The notes under the pieces were generated by a model. That model saw only the letters and a list, made by a program, of their open reading frames with translations. It made no database searches and was not told the origin of the DNA. Shown in pieces: positions 42,512 through 51,272 of a stretch of 64,000 nt of DNA (position 1 is the first letter of the stretch; each line of letters starts with the position of its first letter). The stretch lies in contig NZ_BQYI01000001.1 of assembly GCF_027923405.1 (NCBI RefSeq), positions 4,724,501-4,788,500 of the forward strand, given 5' to 3'. The position numbers were made by a program, and so were the translations under genes. The stretch is from Paenibacillus sp. YYML68. GTDB taxonomy: Bacteria; Bacillota; Bacilli; Paenibacillales; NBRC-103111.

Positions 42512-43792
42512 ATGACCCCTCAACGATCGCAACCCACCGCCGAGGCGGTGCGCCGACTATCTCATCCGTTCCATCGCCAAGAAGACCTCAATGTGCTCAT
42601 ACCAAGCTGTGCAGCGTCCCGCTTCGTCCTGCTAGGCGAAGCCTCGCATGGCACCTCGGAGTTCTACTCCGTCCGCGCCGAGCTCACACGCCGTCTCATC
42701 AGCGAGCAGGGCTTCCGCTTCATCGCCGTGGAGGGCGATTGGCCGGCCTGCTTCGAGGTGAACCGCTATGTGAAGGGACTGCCCGGCGCCGCCACCACGG
42801 CCAAGGATGCGCTGCTGCAGGCATTCAACCGATGGCCGATCTGGATGTGGGCCAACGAGGAGACCGAGTCGCTCATCGAGTGGCTGAAATTCTACAACGA
42901 GTCGCAACCGCCACACCTTCGGGTAGGCTTCTACGGCATCGACGTATACAGCCTATGGGAATCGATGGAGGCCGTAATTGCATACCTGGAGCGCACCAAT
43001 TCCGAGCATGTGGATGCCGCGAAAAAGGCGTTCGCCTGCTTCGGTCCTTTCGGCCGCGAAGCGCAATCGTACGGCCTGTCGGCCTCGATCTTCGGCGAAG
43101 GCTGCGAGAAGGAGGTCGTCGAGCTGCTGACGAAGCTGCGCATCGAACGCGGTCGCACAGCGGCTGCGCAGGAGGACGCGCTGGACGCGGAGATGAACGC
43201 GCTCGTCGCCTTGCACGCCGAGCACTATTACCGGACTATGATCACAGACGACGTGGAATCGTGGAACATTCGGGATCGACATATGACAGAGGCGGTGCTA
43301 CGCATTGCCGACTACTATGGCCATGGGGCCAAGGGACTCGTCTGGGAGCATAACACGCACATCGGCGATGCCCGGGCTACGGACATGGCTGCCGATGGGA
43401 TGGTGAACGTCGGACAGCTGCTCCGCGAGCAGACGCCCGAGGGCAGCGTATATGCGGTCGGCTTCGGCACGCATCGCGGTACGGTCATGGCCGCTTACGG
43501 CTGGGGCGAGACGCCGAGTGTGATGGAGGTGCCGCCCGCACGGGACGGCAGCAGGGAGGAGCTGCTGCATCAGCTCGGCAGTGGCAACCGAATCATCCTG
43601 TTCGACGCCGAGAGTGAGAACGGACCGCTGCAGGAGCCCATAGGCCATCGCGCCATCGGCGTCGTGTACCATCCGCAGAACGAGCGCGGCAACTATGTCC
43701 CTTCGCGGATGCCCACCCGCTACAACGCCTTCGTCTACATCGAGGAGACGAAGGCGGTGCGCCCGCTGGCTGCCGTGTACGCGCTCGTGTAG
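42512..43792 (+). CDS. Erythromycin esterase family protein
   Basis: 426 residues, ATG behind AAGGGAGA. Conserved family segments are present: LLGEASHGTSEFYSVRAELTRRLI, FIAVEGDWPACFEVNRYVKG, RVGFYGIDVYSLWESM and GHGAKGLVWEHNTHIGDARATDM. They include the His and Glu residues proposed for metal-independent hydrolysis. Members range from macrolide-inactivating Ere enzymes to uncharacterised proteins of the succinoglycan-biosynthesis-type group, and this one is closer to the latter, chromosomal type. Whether it acts on macrolides cannot be told. It is probably monocistronic. Confidence 0.88.
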   Translation: MTPQRSQPTAEAVRRLSHPFHRQEDLNVLIPSCAASRFVLLGEASHGTSEFYSVRAELTRRLISEQGFRFIAVEGDWPACFEVNRYVKGLPGAATTAKDALLQAFNRWPIWMWANEETESLIEWLKFYNESQPPHLRVGFYGIDVYSLWESMEAVIAYLERTNSEHVDAAKKAFACFGPFGREAQSYGLSASIFGEGCEKEVVELLTKLRIERGRTAAAQEDALDAEMNALVALHAEHYYRTMITDDVESWNIRDRHMTEAVLRIADYYGHGAKGLVWEHNTHIGDARATDMAADGMVNVGQLLREQTPEGSVYAVGFGTHRGTVMAAYGWGETPSVMEVPPARDGSREELLHQLGSGNRIILFDAESENGPLQEPIGHRAIGVVYHPQNERGNYVPSRMPTRYNAFVYIEETKAVRPLAAVYALV

Positions 43793-43977
43793 AGCAGCTG
43801 TACAGGGAGGCGCTCGCAGGCAGCGCTCACGCTCACGACGTCGTCCGCATCAGGCCCCACCCGCCGGGCCCAGCCTTCGGTTCACCATCTCTTTCGCCTC
43901 GAGATTAGCTTGACTTTGGTATCGCTCCTTATTTACGCTTAGAGCATTACACGTCCTCGAATGAAAGGAGCGCCCTG

Positions 43978-44475
43978 GTGAACAACCGAACAGGTCCCGC
44001 CTCTGCAAGCAGTCGTGACAAGCGCGACAAGGACGAGCCGTCCGAGGCGCGTCCTGCACCGCTTCCGCGCGAAGCGCTGGAGGATCGGGACATATTGCTT
44101 GCGCATGAGATGGAGAAGCAAGGCTGGGTGGACGACGCCTACCAGCAGTTCGTCAGCAAGGGCGGACTCGAGCGTCTGCCCGGCTTCGGCAAGCCGCTCG
44201 TCGTTCCGACGAGTGACATTCTGGAGACGGTGCTGCGCAATGCGAACGTCGATCCGCCCTGGATCATGCTGCGCAAGGAGATCGGCGCGAAGATGGAGCT
44301 CGCGCTTCGCCTCATGGATAAGTCCGCAGCGCATCCCGAGCTCGACGGACTGCTGGCCGACCTGAACAAGCATATCGTCGAGCTTAACAGCCTCGCTCCT
44401 AGCAGCACGCTGCACCGTACGCTGCTCAGCCGTGACAGCCTCCGGGCGCAGTACGAGCGCTGGTACGTGCGTTAA
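43978..44475 (+). CDS. DUF1992 (DnaJ-C28-like) family protein
   Basis: 165 residues, GTG start behind GAAAGGAG. After a charged, disordered N-terminus (about 1-40), the DUF1992 core appears: KGGLERLPGFGKPLVV, NANVDPPWIMLRKEIGAKME and the C-terminal LHRTLLSRDSLRAQYERWY. The family corresponds to the conserved domain of DNAJC28. Bacterial members are short cytosolic proteins of unknown function. The gene stands alone and shares a terminator with the convergent nitroreductase. Confidence 0.85.
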   Translation: MNNRTGPASASSRDKRDKDEPSEARPAPLPREALEDRDILLAHEMEKQGWVDDAYQQFVSKGGLERLPGFGKPLVVPTSDILETVLRNANVDPPWIMLRKEIGAKMELALRLMDKSAAHPELDGLLADLNKHIVELNSLAPSSTLHRTLLSRDSLRAQYERWYVR

Positions 44476-44523
44476 GCTCCCTCGGTACGAGATGGTCGTC
44501 AGTCCACGAGCCAGCACCAAATA

Positions 44524-44563
44524 CCCCGCCTCCACTCATCCAATACAGATGAGAGAAGCGGGG
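44524..44563. terminator. Bidirectional terminator, DUF1992 / nitroreductase
   Basis: CCCCGCCTCCACTCAT pairs, with small mismatches, with ATGAGAGAAGCGGGG across a 9-base loop between convergent genes. Confidence 0.65.
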
Positions 44564-44595
44564 CTTATATCAGCTTACGCAGATTAATTTCAAAA

Positions 44596-45216
44596 TTAGA
44601 AGCTCTCGTGAAACACCTGATGCGCCAGCGGCAAACGTCCTGTCTCACGACCAGGCTGAGCAGCCTTGCCAATCGGGATCATGACGACCGGAATGTAGCG
44701 CTCCGGCACCTTGAACTCGCGTACGAATGCGTTCTGGTCGTATCCGCCCATCGGCACCGTATCATAGCCCTTCGCTCTTGCGGCCAGCATCAGCTGCATA
44801 GCGGCTAGCGAGCCGTTGCGCACCGCTTCGTCGCGAGCGAGAGCTGGGTTATTCGCATAAGCGCCCTCAATCTGCTGAATCATCATATCGCGAATGCGCG
44901 GCTCTGCTTCAGCGAACACGTCAGGCGCGACCTTATTCGCCTCGAGATCGCCGAGCACGACGACAACGGCGGATGCATCCACTACCTGCTGCTGTCCGTA
45001 AGCAATCGGCAGAAGACGCTCCTTATTCGCCTGATCGCGAATAACGAAGTAACGCCAATGCTGCAGGTTCCATGAGGACGGCGCGCGCGAGGCCAGCTCG
45101 AGCAGCTCATTCAGCTCTTCATCCGACAGCACGTGCCCCTTTTCATATTGACGAACCGATCGACGCGATACCAAAAACTCCTCAGCTGTAAATACGGCTT
45201 CTTTTTGCTCATTCAT
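44596..45216 (-). CDS. Nitroreductase family flavoprotein
   Basis: 206 residues, ATG behind GAGGAGTGG. FMN/NAD(P)H-dependent oxidoreductase fold: SRRSVRQYEKGHVLSDEELNELLELASRAPSSWNLQHWRYFVI (flavin-binding N-terminus), a DASAVVVVLGD strand, and the C-terminal GYDTVPMGGYDQNAFVREF. It resembles the YodC/YdgI/MhqN subgroup, which reduces nitro compounds and quinones as a detoxification response. An imperfect palindrome in its promoter region fits control by an HxlR/MarR-type redox sensor. It is monocistronic. Confidence 0.9.
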   Translation of the reverse strand: MNEQKEAVFTAEEFLVSRRSVRQYEKGHVLSDEELNELLELASRAPSSWNLQHWRYFVIRDQANKERLLPIAYGQQQVVDASAVVVVLGDLEANKVAPDVFAEAEPRIRDMMIQQIEGAYANNPALARDEAVRNGSLAAMQLMLAARAKGYDTVPMGGYDQNAFVREFKVPERYIPVVMIPIGKAAQPGRETGRLPLAHQVFHESF

Positions 45217-45296
45217 TATGGATCCACTCCTCTAATCTATATCGTTGTATGGTGCGTATGGCTTACTCACTAATAACTATACTATCACATGTTACT

Positions 45297-45313
45297 TACT
45301 TTTGTAAAGTGAT
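45297..45313. promoter_or_regulatory. Candidate redox-regulator operator
   Basis: TTACTTTTGTAAAGTGA is an imperfect palindrome (six of seven symmetric positions) 81 bases upstream of the nitroreductase start. It resembles HxlR-family (YodB/HypR-like) operators (TACTATT-n-AATAGTA type). The assignment rests on resemblance and position. Confidence 0.3.
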
Positions 45314-45341
45314 AAGCAAGCCGTTACCCGCCGTTCAACAT

Positions 45342-45425
45342 CTAACTTCTAACTTCTAACTTCTAACTTCTAACTTCTAACTTCTAACTCTTAACTTCTA
45401 ACTTCTAACGTCCAACTTCCAACTT
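45342..45425. repeat. 7-bp tandem repeat (CTAACTT)n
   Basis: Twelve heptamers in a row: units 1-6 are exactly CTAACTT, and later units vary by one or two bases (CTAACTC, TTAACTT, CTAACGT, CCAACTT). They are non-coding, in the 338-base region between the nitroreductase and YhfH promoters. The rest of that region holds the operator-like palindrome and a cre-like site. Confidence 0.95.
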
Positions 45426-45482
45426 TCATCATCTAATATCGACAACCTACGCCCAAATTAAATTTCGTCGTAATTTTCTGAC

Positions 45483-45496
45483 AAAAAGCGCTTACA
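45483..45496. promoter_or_regulatory. Candidate cre upstream of YhfH gene
   Basis: Read on the minus strand, TGTAAGCGCTTTTT matches the CcpA cre consensus TGTAARCGYTTWCA at most positions. It lies about 60 bases upstream of the YhfH-like start, close to a plausible promoter (TTGCCC ... TATGAT at 45510-45530). Confidence 0.45.
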
Positions 45497-45554
45497 TTAT
45501 TGCCCGGTTCGTAGTATGATAAAAGTACCTAAAAGCTGAAGGAGTGATTGTGTC

Positions 45555-45740
45555 ATGATGCGCACATCCGAGTTCTATGAGCAGCTGCCCACTAGGCGCT
45601 GCGATACGTGCAGCGAGCCGCTCGAGGAAATGGCAGACTGCCATAGCTGCACCTGTACCAAATGCCGCGGAGTCACGTTCTACCCACTCAGTCCCTTACA
45701 GCCTTCCTTGCCTCTTATGCACCAGCAGCCGTCCGCCTAG
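45555..45740 (+). CDS. YhfH-family small zinc-ribbon protein
   Basis: 61 residues; AAGGAG lies 11 bases before two tandem ATGs. The N-terminal 40 residues have the YhfH pattern: EFYEQLPTRRCDTCSEPLEE followed by CHSCTCTKC, four cysteines in two C-x2-C-type pairs that would bind zinc. The C-terminal 20 residues are Pro/Gln-rich and not conserved. Function is unknown. It ends at a strong terminator. Confidence 0.8.
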   Translation: MMRTSEFYEQLPTRRCDTCSEPLEEMADCHSCTCTKCRGVTFYPLSPLQPSLPLMHQQPSA

Positions 45741-45768
45741 CCATAACTCCCTATCATGGAAAACGAAA

Positions 45769-45820
45769 CAAATAAAGGGACCGCCCCTGCAGCAGCTGTA
45801 CGAGGGCCGTCCCTTATTTG
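45769..45820 (+). terminator. Intrinsic terminator after the YhfH gene
   Basis: CAAATAAAGGGACCG pairs with CCGTCCCTTATTTG with one bulged A, giving a 13-bp stem with a long loop. The 170 bases between it and the next gene's end show no recognisable element. Confidence 0.75.
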
Positions 45821-45990
45821 TCATAGAGCCCGACTCATCCTCCGACCTCCGCTAATGTGGGCAACAGGGAGAGCTGCCTCCAGCCGACTGTTCCAAGTCC
45901 ATTCACCTGGGCGATCACCAGCCATACGCGCTAGCTAAGCCTAACCAGCAGCTTCACAGGGCAGTGGCCTCACCGCCAGCCAGCAGGCCG

Positions 45991-47220
45991 CTACGCCTCT
46001 AGCACCTGCTCCCGCACGCCTGCTGCCGTCCAGCCCGGATGCTCAGCGCTCTTGGCGCTGCGACCTTGCAGCAGCTCCAGCGCAGCCTCCCACGCCAGCT
46101 CCGCGGACAATCCGCAGCAGAACGCCTCCGCATGGCGGCTCATCTCCTCCAGCCTGCGCGGGGATTCCAGCAGCTCCAGCAACTGATCGAGCAGTCTGCG
46201 ATCCGGTCGGGCGCATACGGCGACGCCAGACTTCTCCAGCACTGCCGCATTCTCCTCCTCCTGTCCCGGAATCGGACGATAGAGAAGCATCGGCAGCTTC
46301 ATCGCCGCCGCCTCTGACGTCGTCAGGCCGCCTGGCTTCGTCACGAGCAGCGTAGCTGCGCCCATCCATTGCTCGATGTTGTCTACGAAGCCTTCCACCC
46401 GCACGCTGGAAGCGTAGGCTGGCTGAAGCTCAGCCGTGAGCTCCTGCCTCACAGCCTCATTGCTGCCGCACAGGAAGGCGAGCTGTGCTCGCTCCAGCAG
46501 CACCTCAGACTGCACGAGTCGACGTGCCTCGTCACTCAACAGACCGCCTCCCCCGCCCATCACGAGCACGAGCGGCTTCAGCGGGTCAAGACCGAGCCGC
46601 TGCTTCAGCTCTGCAGGAGGCGGCGACGGATTATAGAATCTCGAGCGAATCGGTATGCCCGTAACCTGTATGCGCTCCTCCGCAATGCCCCGCTCCCGCA
46701 GGGCATGGGCAACATGAGCGGAGCCGACCACGTACAGATCGGTGTGAGGCTGAATCCACAGCGCATGATCGGCATAGTCGGTAATGACCGTGACGAGCGG
46801 AGCGTGGACCAGTCTCTGCTCCTTCAAGAGCGAGACCGCCGCCGACGCAAGCGGGAATGTCGAGACGATCAGCTCGGACCTATGCATGTGTAGCAGCTCC
46901 AGCAGCTTGGACGATCCGAGTCTGAGGAACGTCCGCGAGAACGTGGACAGCTCCTCCTTCATCCGTGACCTCCGGTACAAGTAGCCGTACAACGAGGGGG
47001 CCTTCTCCACTCCCTTCAAGAAGCAATACTTCATGAACGGATGCGCAAGCGCATAGACCTCCCTCATATAATCGGCAATCTCCGCGTGTACCGAGCTATC
47101 CGAGTGCCCACACGCCTCGGCGAGTGCCATCGCCGCTTGTCGATGCCCGTCCCCAAGGTCTCCAGTCAAGATCAGCGCCCGCACTGGACGCACGCCTTGC
47201 GCCTTCTTCATTGTATACAT
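45991..47220 (-). CDS. MGDG-synthase-like (UgtP-type) glycosyltransferase
   Basis: 409 residues from the ATG at 47220, which has AGGAGG eight bases upstream; the frame is open to 47331 without a site. GT-B fold of family 28: an N-terminal MGDG-synthase domain (ALILTGDLGDGHRQAAMALAEA ... APLVTVITDYADHALWIQPHTDLYVV) and a C-terminal nucleotide-sugar domain (KPLVLVMGGGGGLL ... VEGFVDNIEQWMGAATLLVTKPGGLTTSEAAAMKLPML). Such enzymes add glucose or galactose to diacylglycerol at the inner membrane face, providing glycolipids and lipoteichoic-acid anchors. It is divergent from a DUF1361 membrane protein. Confidence 0.88.
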   Translation of the reverse strand: MYTMKKAQGVRPVRALILTGDLGDGHRQAAMALAEACGHSDSSVHAEIADYMREVYALAHPFMKYCFLKGVEKAPSLYGYLYRRSRMKEELSTFSRTFLRLGSSKLLELLHMHRSELIVSTFPLASAAVSLLKEQRLVHAPLVTVITDYADHALWIQPHTDLYVVGSAHVAHALRERGIAEERIQVTGIPIRSRFYNPSPPPAELKQRLGLDPLKPLVLVMGGGGGLLSDEARRLVQSEVLLERAQLAFLCGSNEAVRQELTAELQPAYASSVRVEGFVDNIEQWMGAATLLVTKPGGLTTSEAAAMKLPMLLYRPIPGQEEENAAVLEKSGVAVCARPDRRLLDQLLELLESPRRLEEMSRHAEAFCCGLSAELAWEAALELLQGRSAKSAEHPGWTAAGVREQVLEA

Positions 47221-47415
47221 CGATGCGCCTCCTGCATCCTTGGCGTTCCTGTCGTCCGTTTGATCCAGAGGATGATTGAGCATGGAAGTTAGAAGTTTCC
47301 ACTTAAAATTGCGTTGTATGTATGATACCATAATTAACCAGAGGAAGAAATATGCACACGCTACTACGCCTTCTACGCCTACTAGCCGTGCAGCCCGAAA
47401 GGATGCGGAACATTC

Positions 47416-48102
47416 ATGAGAAAGCTGTCCACCGGCAAGCTGTTCGCTGCACTTGCCTTGTCCACTGTCTTATGCCTGATCGTCTATGCTATGCGCGACG
47501 AGCTGGACCCGAAGACGTATTATGATTTCCTGCTGTGGAATCTGTTCCTTGCCTGGATTCCCTATGCGCTGTCAACAGTGGGACTATGGCTGCACGAGCG
47601 CTCGCTATACACGCGCGCCTACAGCCTCATCCCGATCGGAATCGTCTGGCTGCTCTTTCTGCCCAATTCACCTTACATCGTGACCGATCTCATTCATCTG
47701 ACCATATTGAAGAACAATTACATCACCGAAGGCTGGTACAAATTCACGTATTGGTACGACATGATCTCGATTCTGCTGTTCGCTTGGAACGGCTTGCTGC
47801 TCGCCTTCGTCTCGATGTATCAATGGCAGTCCATCGTCACAAGACGCTTCACACCTCTCATCTCGTGGCTCTTCATCGGAGCGGTCAGCTTCCTCAGCGC
47901 CTACGGCGTGCTGCTCGGTCGGGAATATCGGTTCAACAGCTGGGACGTGCTCTCGCAGATGGAGCCGCTCACACGCACCGTGCTCTCGAGCCTGCAATTC
48001 GAGCCGATGATGTTCTGCGCACTGTTCGGTGTGCTCCTCCTTGCCATCTACTCCATGCTCTACGTGCTGCTGCATAGCGGAGAGGACGCAACACGGCTGT
48101 AG
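47416..48102 (+). CDS. DUF1361 integral membrane protein
   Basis: 228 residues, ATG behind GAAAGGATG. About six or seven hydrophobic helices are visible. The conserved family segment LLWNLFLAWIPYALS ... LLFLPNSPYIVTDLIHL ... WYDMISILLFAWNGLLLAF matches DUF1361. No function is known for the family. The downstream tgl gene is convergent, only 38 bases away, so they may share a termination region, but no clear hairpin was found. Confidence 0.88.
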   Translation: MRKLSTGKLFAALALSTVLCLIVYAMRDELDPKTYYDFLLWNLFLAWIPYALSTVGLWLHERSLYTRAYSLIPIGIVWLLFLPNSPYIVTDLIHLTILKNNYITEGWYKFTYWYDMISILLFAWNGLLLAFVSMYQWQSIVTRRFTPLISWLFIGAVSFLSAYGVLLGREYRFNSWDVLSQMEPLTRTVLSSLQFEPMMFCALFGVLLLAIYSMLYVLLHSGEDATRL

Positions 48103-48140
48103 CCTGCTGCGCCACCCCGCTCCTCTCCGTCATTGTCCAT

Positions 48141-49115
48141 CTACGCGTACCGGTATTCACGCGAGCCGATGACCGCTCGCATCCGGTACGTGTCCTCTGT
48201 CCGTTCAAGACCCGGCCACGTCGCTGCCGCTCCATCCACCCCCGGCACCGCCGCCCCCTCGGCAGAGCCGCTCGAGGCTGCATACGGCGGCATTGCGACC
48301 GGGCCAGCTTCCGCCCACACTCCCGGCGCTGACCCGTACGGTATAGCCGGAGCCTCTGGCATAATCGGCGCACCCGACACGCGCTCCAGCGCCTCCTGCA
48401 AGGCGGGGAAGTTCGGGAACGTCGCCTCATCCAGCATATAGGCGCTCACCATCGAGCCGGGTATCCGATGCGTATTGAGCCGCTCAATAATGTACTCCGC
48501 CCGCGTCACAGCGACGCCATGACCGAAGTACAGCCCCTCGGGCATGACGATGACGTTCTCACCTTGCCAGTGGATGTAGGCGGGGTGAACGTCCGGATTT
48601 TTAATATATTGCACATCACCGGGGAACGCCTCTCCCTTGCCATATACGCTAACGAGCTTCAAGTCCGAATCATGATTCCATGAGTACAAATACAGATCCC
48701 CGAACAGCCGGTCGAACGCCTCCGGTCCTGCCGTATCGAGCACCGCCTTGTACAGCACGATGACGATTGCCATGGCGCATTCGAACGCATACCATTGCCC
48801 GTTCACGAATATATCGGTAATTGCATCCGACGGACGAGCACCCGGCCGCAGCAGGAAGCCGCCCTTCTCCGTCCGAATCCAATACAGCTCATGACAGCGC
48901 GAGCCCTCGAACGTCTCGAAGGCCGCCCCGCTGCGGGCGAGCCCCTCCGCTGCACGAACGATGCTCGCCCGCAGCTTCAGCTCGAACCGCAGCGCGGCCT
49001 CCGAGCTGTAATGAAACGGCGTCGGACTCAGCTGCTTCGCCCGGTAAATGCTGCGCTCAAGCCCGCTCCAGGCGAGCAGGAACGGAGGCGCAGTCGTACC
49101 CTGTATGTAGATCAA
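48141..49115 (-). CDS. tgl: Spore-coat protein-glutamine gamma-glutamyltransferase
   Basis: 324 residues, TTG start at 49115 behind GGGAGGG. It forms epsilon-(gamma-glutamyl)lysine cross-links in the spore coat. The first 245 residues follow B. subtilis Tgl closely in pattern: FELKLRASIVRAAEGLARSGAAF, the catalytic-Cys segment NGQWYAFECAMAIVIV, and HWQGENVIVMPEGLYFGHGV. Length beyond that is due to a C-terminal tail of about 80 residues rich in Pro/Ala/Gly (about 245-310), absent from the 245-residue Bacillus enzyme. Expression late in sporulation is expected from its role; no promoter was identified. It ties the organism to endospore formation. Confidence 0.9.
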   Translation of the reverse strand: MIYIQGTTAPPFLLAWSGLERSIYRAKQLSPTPFHYSSEAALRFELKLRASIVRAAEGLARSGAAFETFEGSRCHELYWIRTEKGGFLLRPGARPSDAITDIFVNGQWYAFECAMAIVIVLYKAVLDTAGPEAFDRLFGDLYLYSWNHDSDLKLVSVYGKGEAFPGDVQYIKNPDVHPAYIHWQGENVIVMPEGLYFGHGVAVTRAEYIIERLNTHRIPGSMVSAYMLDEATFPNFPALQEALERVSGAPIMPEAPAIPYGSAPGVWAEAGPVAMPPYAASSGSAEGAAVPGVDGAAATWPGLERTEDTYRMRAVIGSREYRYA

Positions 49116-49232
49116 GCCGATCCCTCCCTCAGCATGGGGTCCCGCACATGGCGCATGGCCGTAGCAGACGGCCTCACCCTAACGGTACATCCTATGCAGC
49201 ACTGGGAAGGAAAAGGCCTTCATCCGCACAAA

Positions 49233-50552
49233 TTAATCCATCTCGTAGATCGAGCCGCTCTTGCTCGCGAACAGCTCCGAGTACACCTTCTCCGCATACG
49301 CATCCGTCATGCCCGAGATGTAATCAGCAACAAGGCGCGGCCATGTCCACTCGTGCCCGTGGCGACGGTAGCTCTCGACCCAGTCCGGCGGTAAGATGAG
49401 TCTTCCCTGCTCCGGTACGATGAAGCTGTCCCACAGCTGTCTGAGCATAATCTCACTGCGCTTCTGCAGCCGCTGCACGCGAAAATCTTTGATCAGCGTC
49501 ACCCAAGCGAGCTTCTTCAATATTTCCATCGTCCGCAGCAGCTCGAGGTCCTGCTCGCCGTCCTTGACGAACGTCACCTTCCGCCAGCTCCTCGCCGTAT
49601 CGTCAATGATCCCGACCCGCGCCGCGAACGTACTGACCCAGCGCGCCTTCATCTCACGTCTCGTACGGGACTCCTCACGCCCGTTCACCGCATAGATCGC
49701 TTCCCACTGGGCCAAATATTCGCCAAGCACCCGCTGCACCATCGCCTTAATGTCGATCTGATCCCAGCCGACGTCGGAGTTGCCGTGGTCGTTCACAATT
49801 TCCTCCACGAGATTGTCGACGAGCCGGTCGCTTTCGAAGAACGTGCGGTTCATTTGAATTTTGCCAGCGCGGATGCCGTCTTCAATGTCATGGGTCGAGT
49901 AGGCGATATCGTCGCACAGGTCCATCAGCTGCGCCTCGAGCGTCGAGCACCCGGCCTGCATGCCCCACCGCTCGCGGATCATGCCGATGCCCTGCTCCCA
50001 CTCCATGCCGTAGACGCCCTTCAGCCGCCCCTCCTCCTCGAGCGAGTACGGGTACTTGTTAATGGCCAGCAGCACCGCCGCCGTCAGGTCCAGACCGCTG
50101 CCGCTGCCCGCGCGCTTCTCCAGAAACATAAGGATACGGAAGTTCTGAGCGTTCCCCTCATACTTCAGCCCGTACTGCTCAGCGAGCAGATGGTTCAGCA
50201 CCTCCTCGCCCTTATGCCCGAAGGGCGGATGGCCTAGATCGTGCGCGAGCGACGCGCACTCGACGACATCGGCATCGAGCACGAGCCCCGGATGCTCCCT
50301 CGCCGCCAGAAACGGATATTGCTTGTTCATGCGACGCGCCGTCTCCCTCGCGATCTGTGACACCTCCAGCGAATGCGTCAGCCGCGTCCGGTAATAATCG
50401 CCCGAGCCTGCTCCGAACACCTGCGACTTCCCCTGCAGACGCCGGAAGGCCGGAGATTGTATGAGCCGCGCATAATCGCGCTCGTATTCCTCTCTCTCCT
50501 CGCTGAACGTCCCCTGTGCTTGCTCATCCAGTCGAAAATGCCGCAAGTCCAT
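49233..50552 (-). CDS. dgt: dGTPase-like HD-domain phosphohydrolase
   Basis: 439 residues, ATG behind AAGGGGG. Deoxyguanosinetriphosphate triphosphohydrolase family: the HD metal site is formed by RTRLTHSLEVSQIAR and CASLAHDLGHPPFGHKGE, with a further conserved segment NAQNFRILMFLEKR and the distal Asp in LMDLCDDIAYSTHDIEDGI. It hydrolyses dNTPs to nucleoside plus triphosphate, limiting the dNTP pool. It is divergent from a small helical protein gene. Confidence 0.92.
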   Translation of the reverse strand: MDLRHFRLDEQAQGTFSEEREEYERDYARLIQSPAFRRLQGKSQVFGAGSGDYYRTRLTHSLEVSQIARETARRMNKQYPFLAAREHPGLVLDADVVECASLAHDLGHPPFGHKGEEVLNHLLAEQYGLKYEGNAQNFRILMFLEKRAGSGSGLDLTAAVLLAINKYPYSLEEEGRLKGVYGMEWEQGIGMIRERWGMQAGCSTLEAQLMDLCDDIAYSTHDIEDGIRAGKIQMNRTFFESDRLVDNLVEEIVNDHGNSDVGWDQIDIKAMVQRVLGEYLAQWEAIYAVNGREESRTRREMKARWVSTFAARVGIIDDTARSWRKVTFVKDGEQDLELLRTMEILKKLAWVTLIKDFRVQRLQKRSEIMLRQLWDSFIVPEQGRLILPPDWVESYRRHGHEWTWPRLVADYISGMTDAYAEKVYSELFASKSGSIYEMD

Positions 50553-50748
50553 TGTCTCATCCCCCTTATGCCGACCCTTGCTGCACCATACCCGAGCGGA
50601 CGGGAGGGGTGCAGCTTTTTTTCAGCAAATTGTACCATACCCCATTGTACTTGCGAAACAACCGACATAGCCCAGCAATCCACATAGCGGGTGAGGAGCA
50701 TATATCGTATACTGAGGCTGTAGAACGTAAGGAGAGGAGGCGTGGAGT

Positions 50749-50979
50749 GTGTCGATGGAGCAATACCAGACGCTGATCGGCGTCGTCATTGAGAAGCTGG
50801 GCGCGACGCACAAGGAGCTGCAGCACAACTGCAACGGTCTCGGCTCCATCCTGAGCCAGCATTCCGAGGAGGAGCGGCTGAACACGCCAGAGCTGCTAAC
50901 GATTCAGGAGCTGCATGACGGGTACAAGGAGCTGCTGGAGACGCTGGAGCGGCGGTATCCCGGTCTGAAGCAGTCGTAA
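50749..50979 (+). CDS. Small helical protein, unknown function
   Basis: 76 residues (GTG at 50749) or 74 (ATG at 50755); AGGAGG lies eight bases before the GTG, and GGAG seven bases before the ATG, so either start is possible. The sequence is almost entirely helical and charged (KLGATHKELQHNCNGLGSIL ... IQELHDGYKELLETLERRYP), suggesting a short coiled-coil or adaptor protein. No family was recognised. Codon use matches the core genes. Confidence 0.6.
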   Translation: MSMEQYQTLIGVVIEKLGATHKELQHNCNGLGSILSQHSEEERLNTPELLTIQELHDGYKELLETLERRYPGLKQS

Positions 50980-51048
50980 GAGCAACCAAAACCTTAGTCC
51001 CCACGTACTGTAAGGTCTAACCGAAGCATACCAAGGGAGGAATTCATC

Positions 51049-51240
51049 GTGATCAAGCATCTTATTCAAAAATTGCTGCACAGCCTGCTCGGCGCGAAGC
51101 ATTCGCACAGACGATACGGCAGCAGCTCGAACGTCATGCGCCGACCTGGACCGCGCCGCGGCTCCTCATCGTATTCCTCGGGCTACGGTCGCCCGAAGGG
51201 GCATAGCTATTATAAGAAGAGCTCCCGCTCGAGCTCGTAA
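51049..51240 (+). CDS. Small basic Ser/Arg/Tyr-rich protein
   Basis: 63 residues, GTG start behind AAGGGAGGAATTC. A short amphipathic helix (IKHLIQKLLHSLLGAKHSH) is followed by a low-complexity basic tail rich in Ser, Arg, Gly and Tyr (GSSSYSSGYGRPKGHSYYKK). The composition resembles small spore-coat or spore-surface proteins, but no family was recognised. The strong ribosome site argues that it is translated. Confidence 0.55.
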   Translation: MIKHLIQKLLHSLLGAKHSHRRYGSSSNVMRRPGPRRGSSSYSSGYGRPKGHSYYKKSSRSSS

Positions 51241-51272
51241 CGACCTGTTCGGCAGCCACCATCCATTAACCA

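Noticed and set aside
48821-49399. Overlapping + strand open frames opposite tgl and the dGTPase gene.
   Set aside because: Arg/Ser/Pro-rich composition, no ribosome site, and the minus-strand genes are clearly real.
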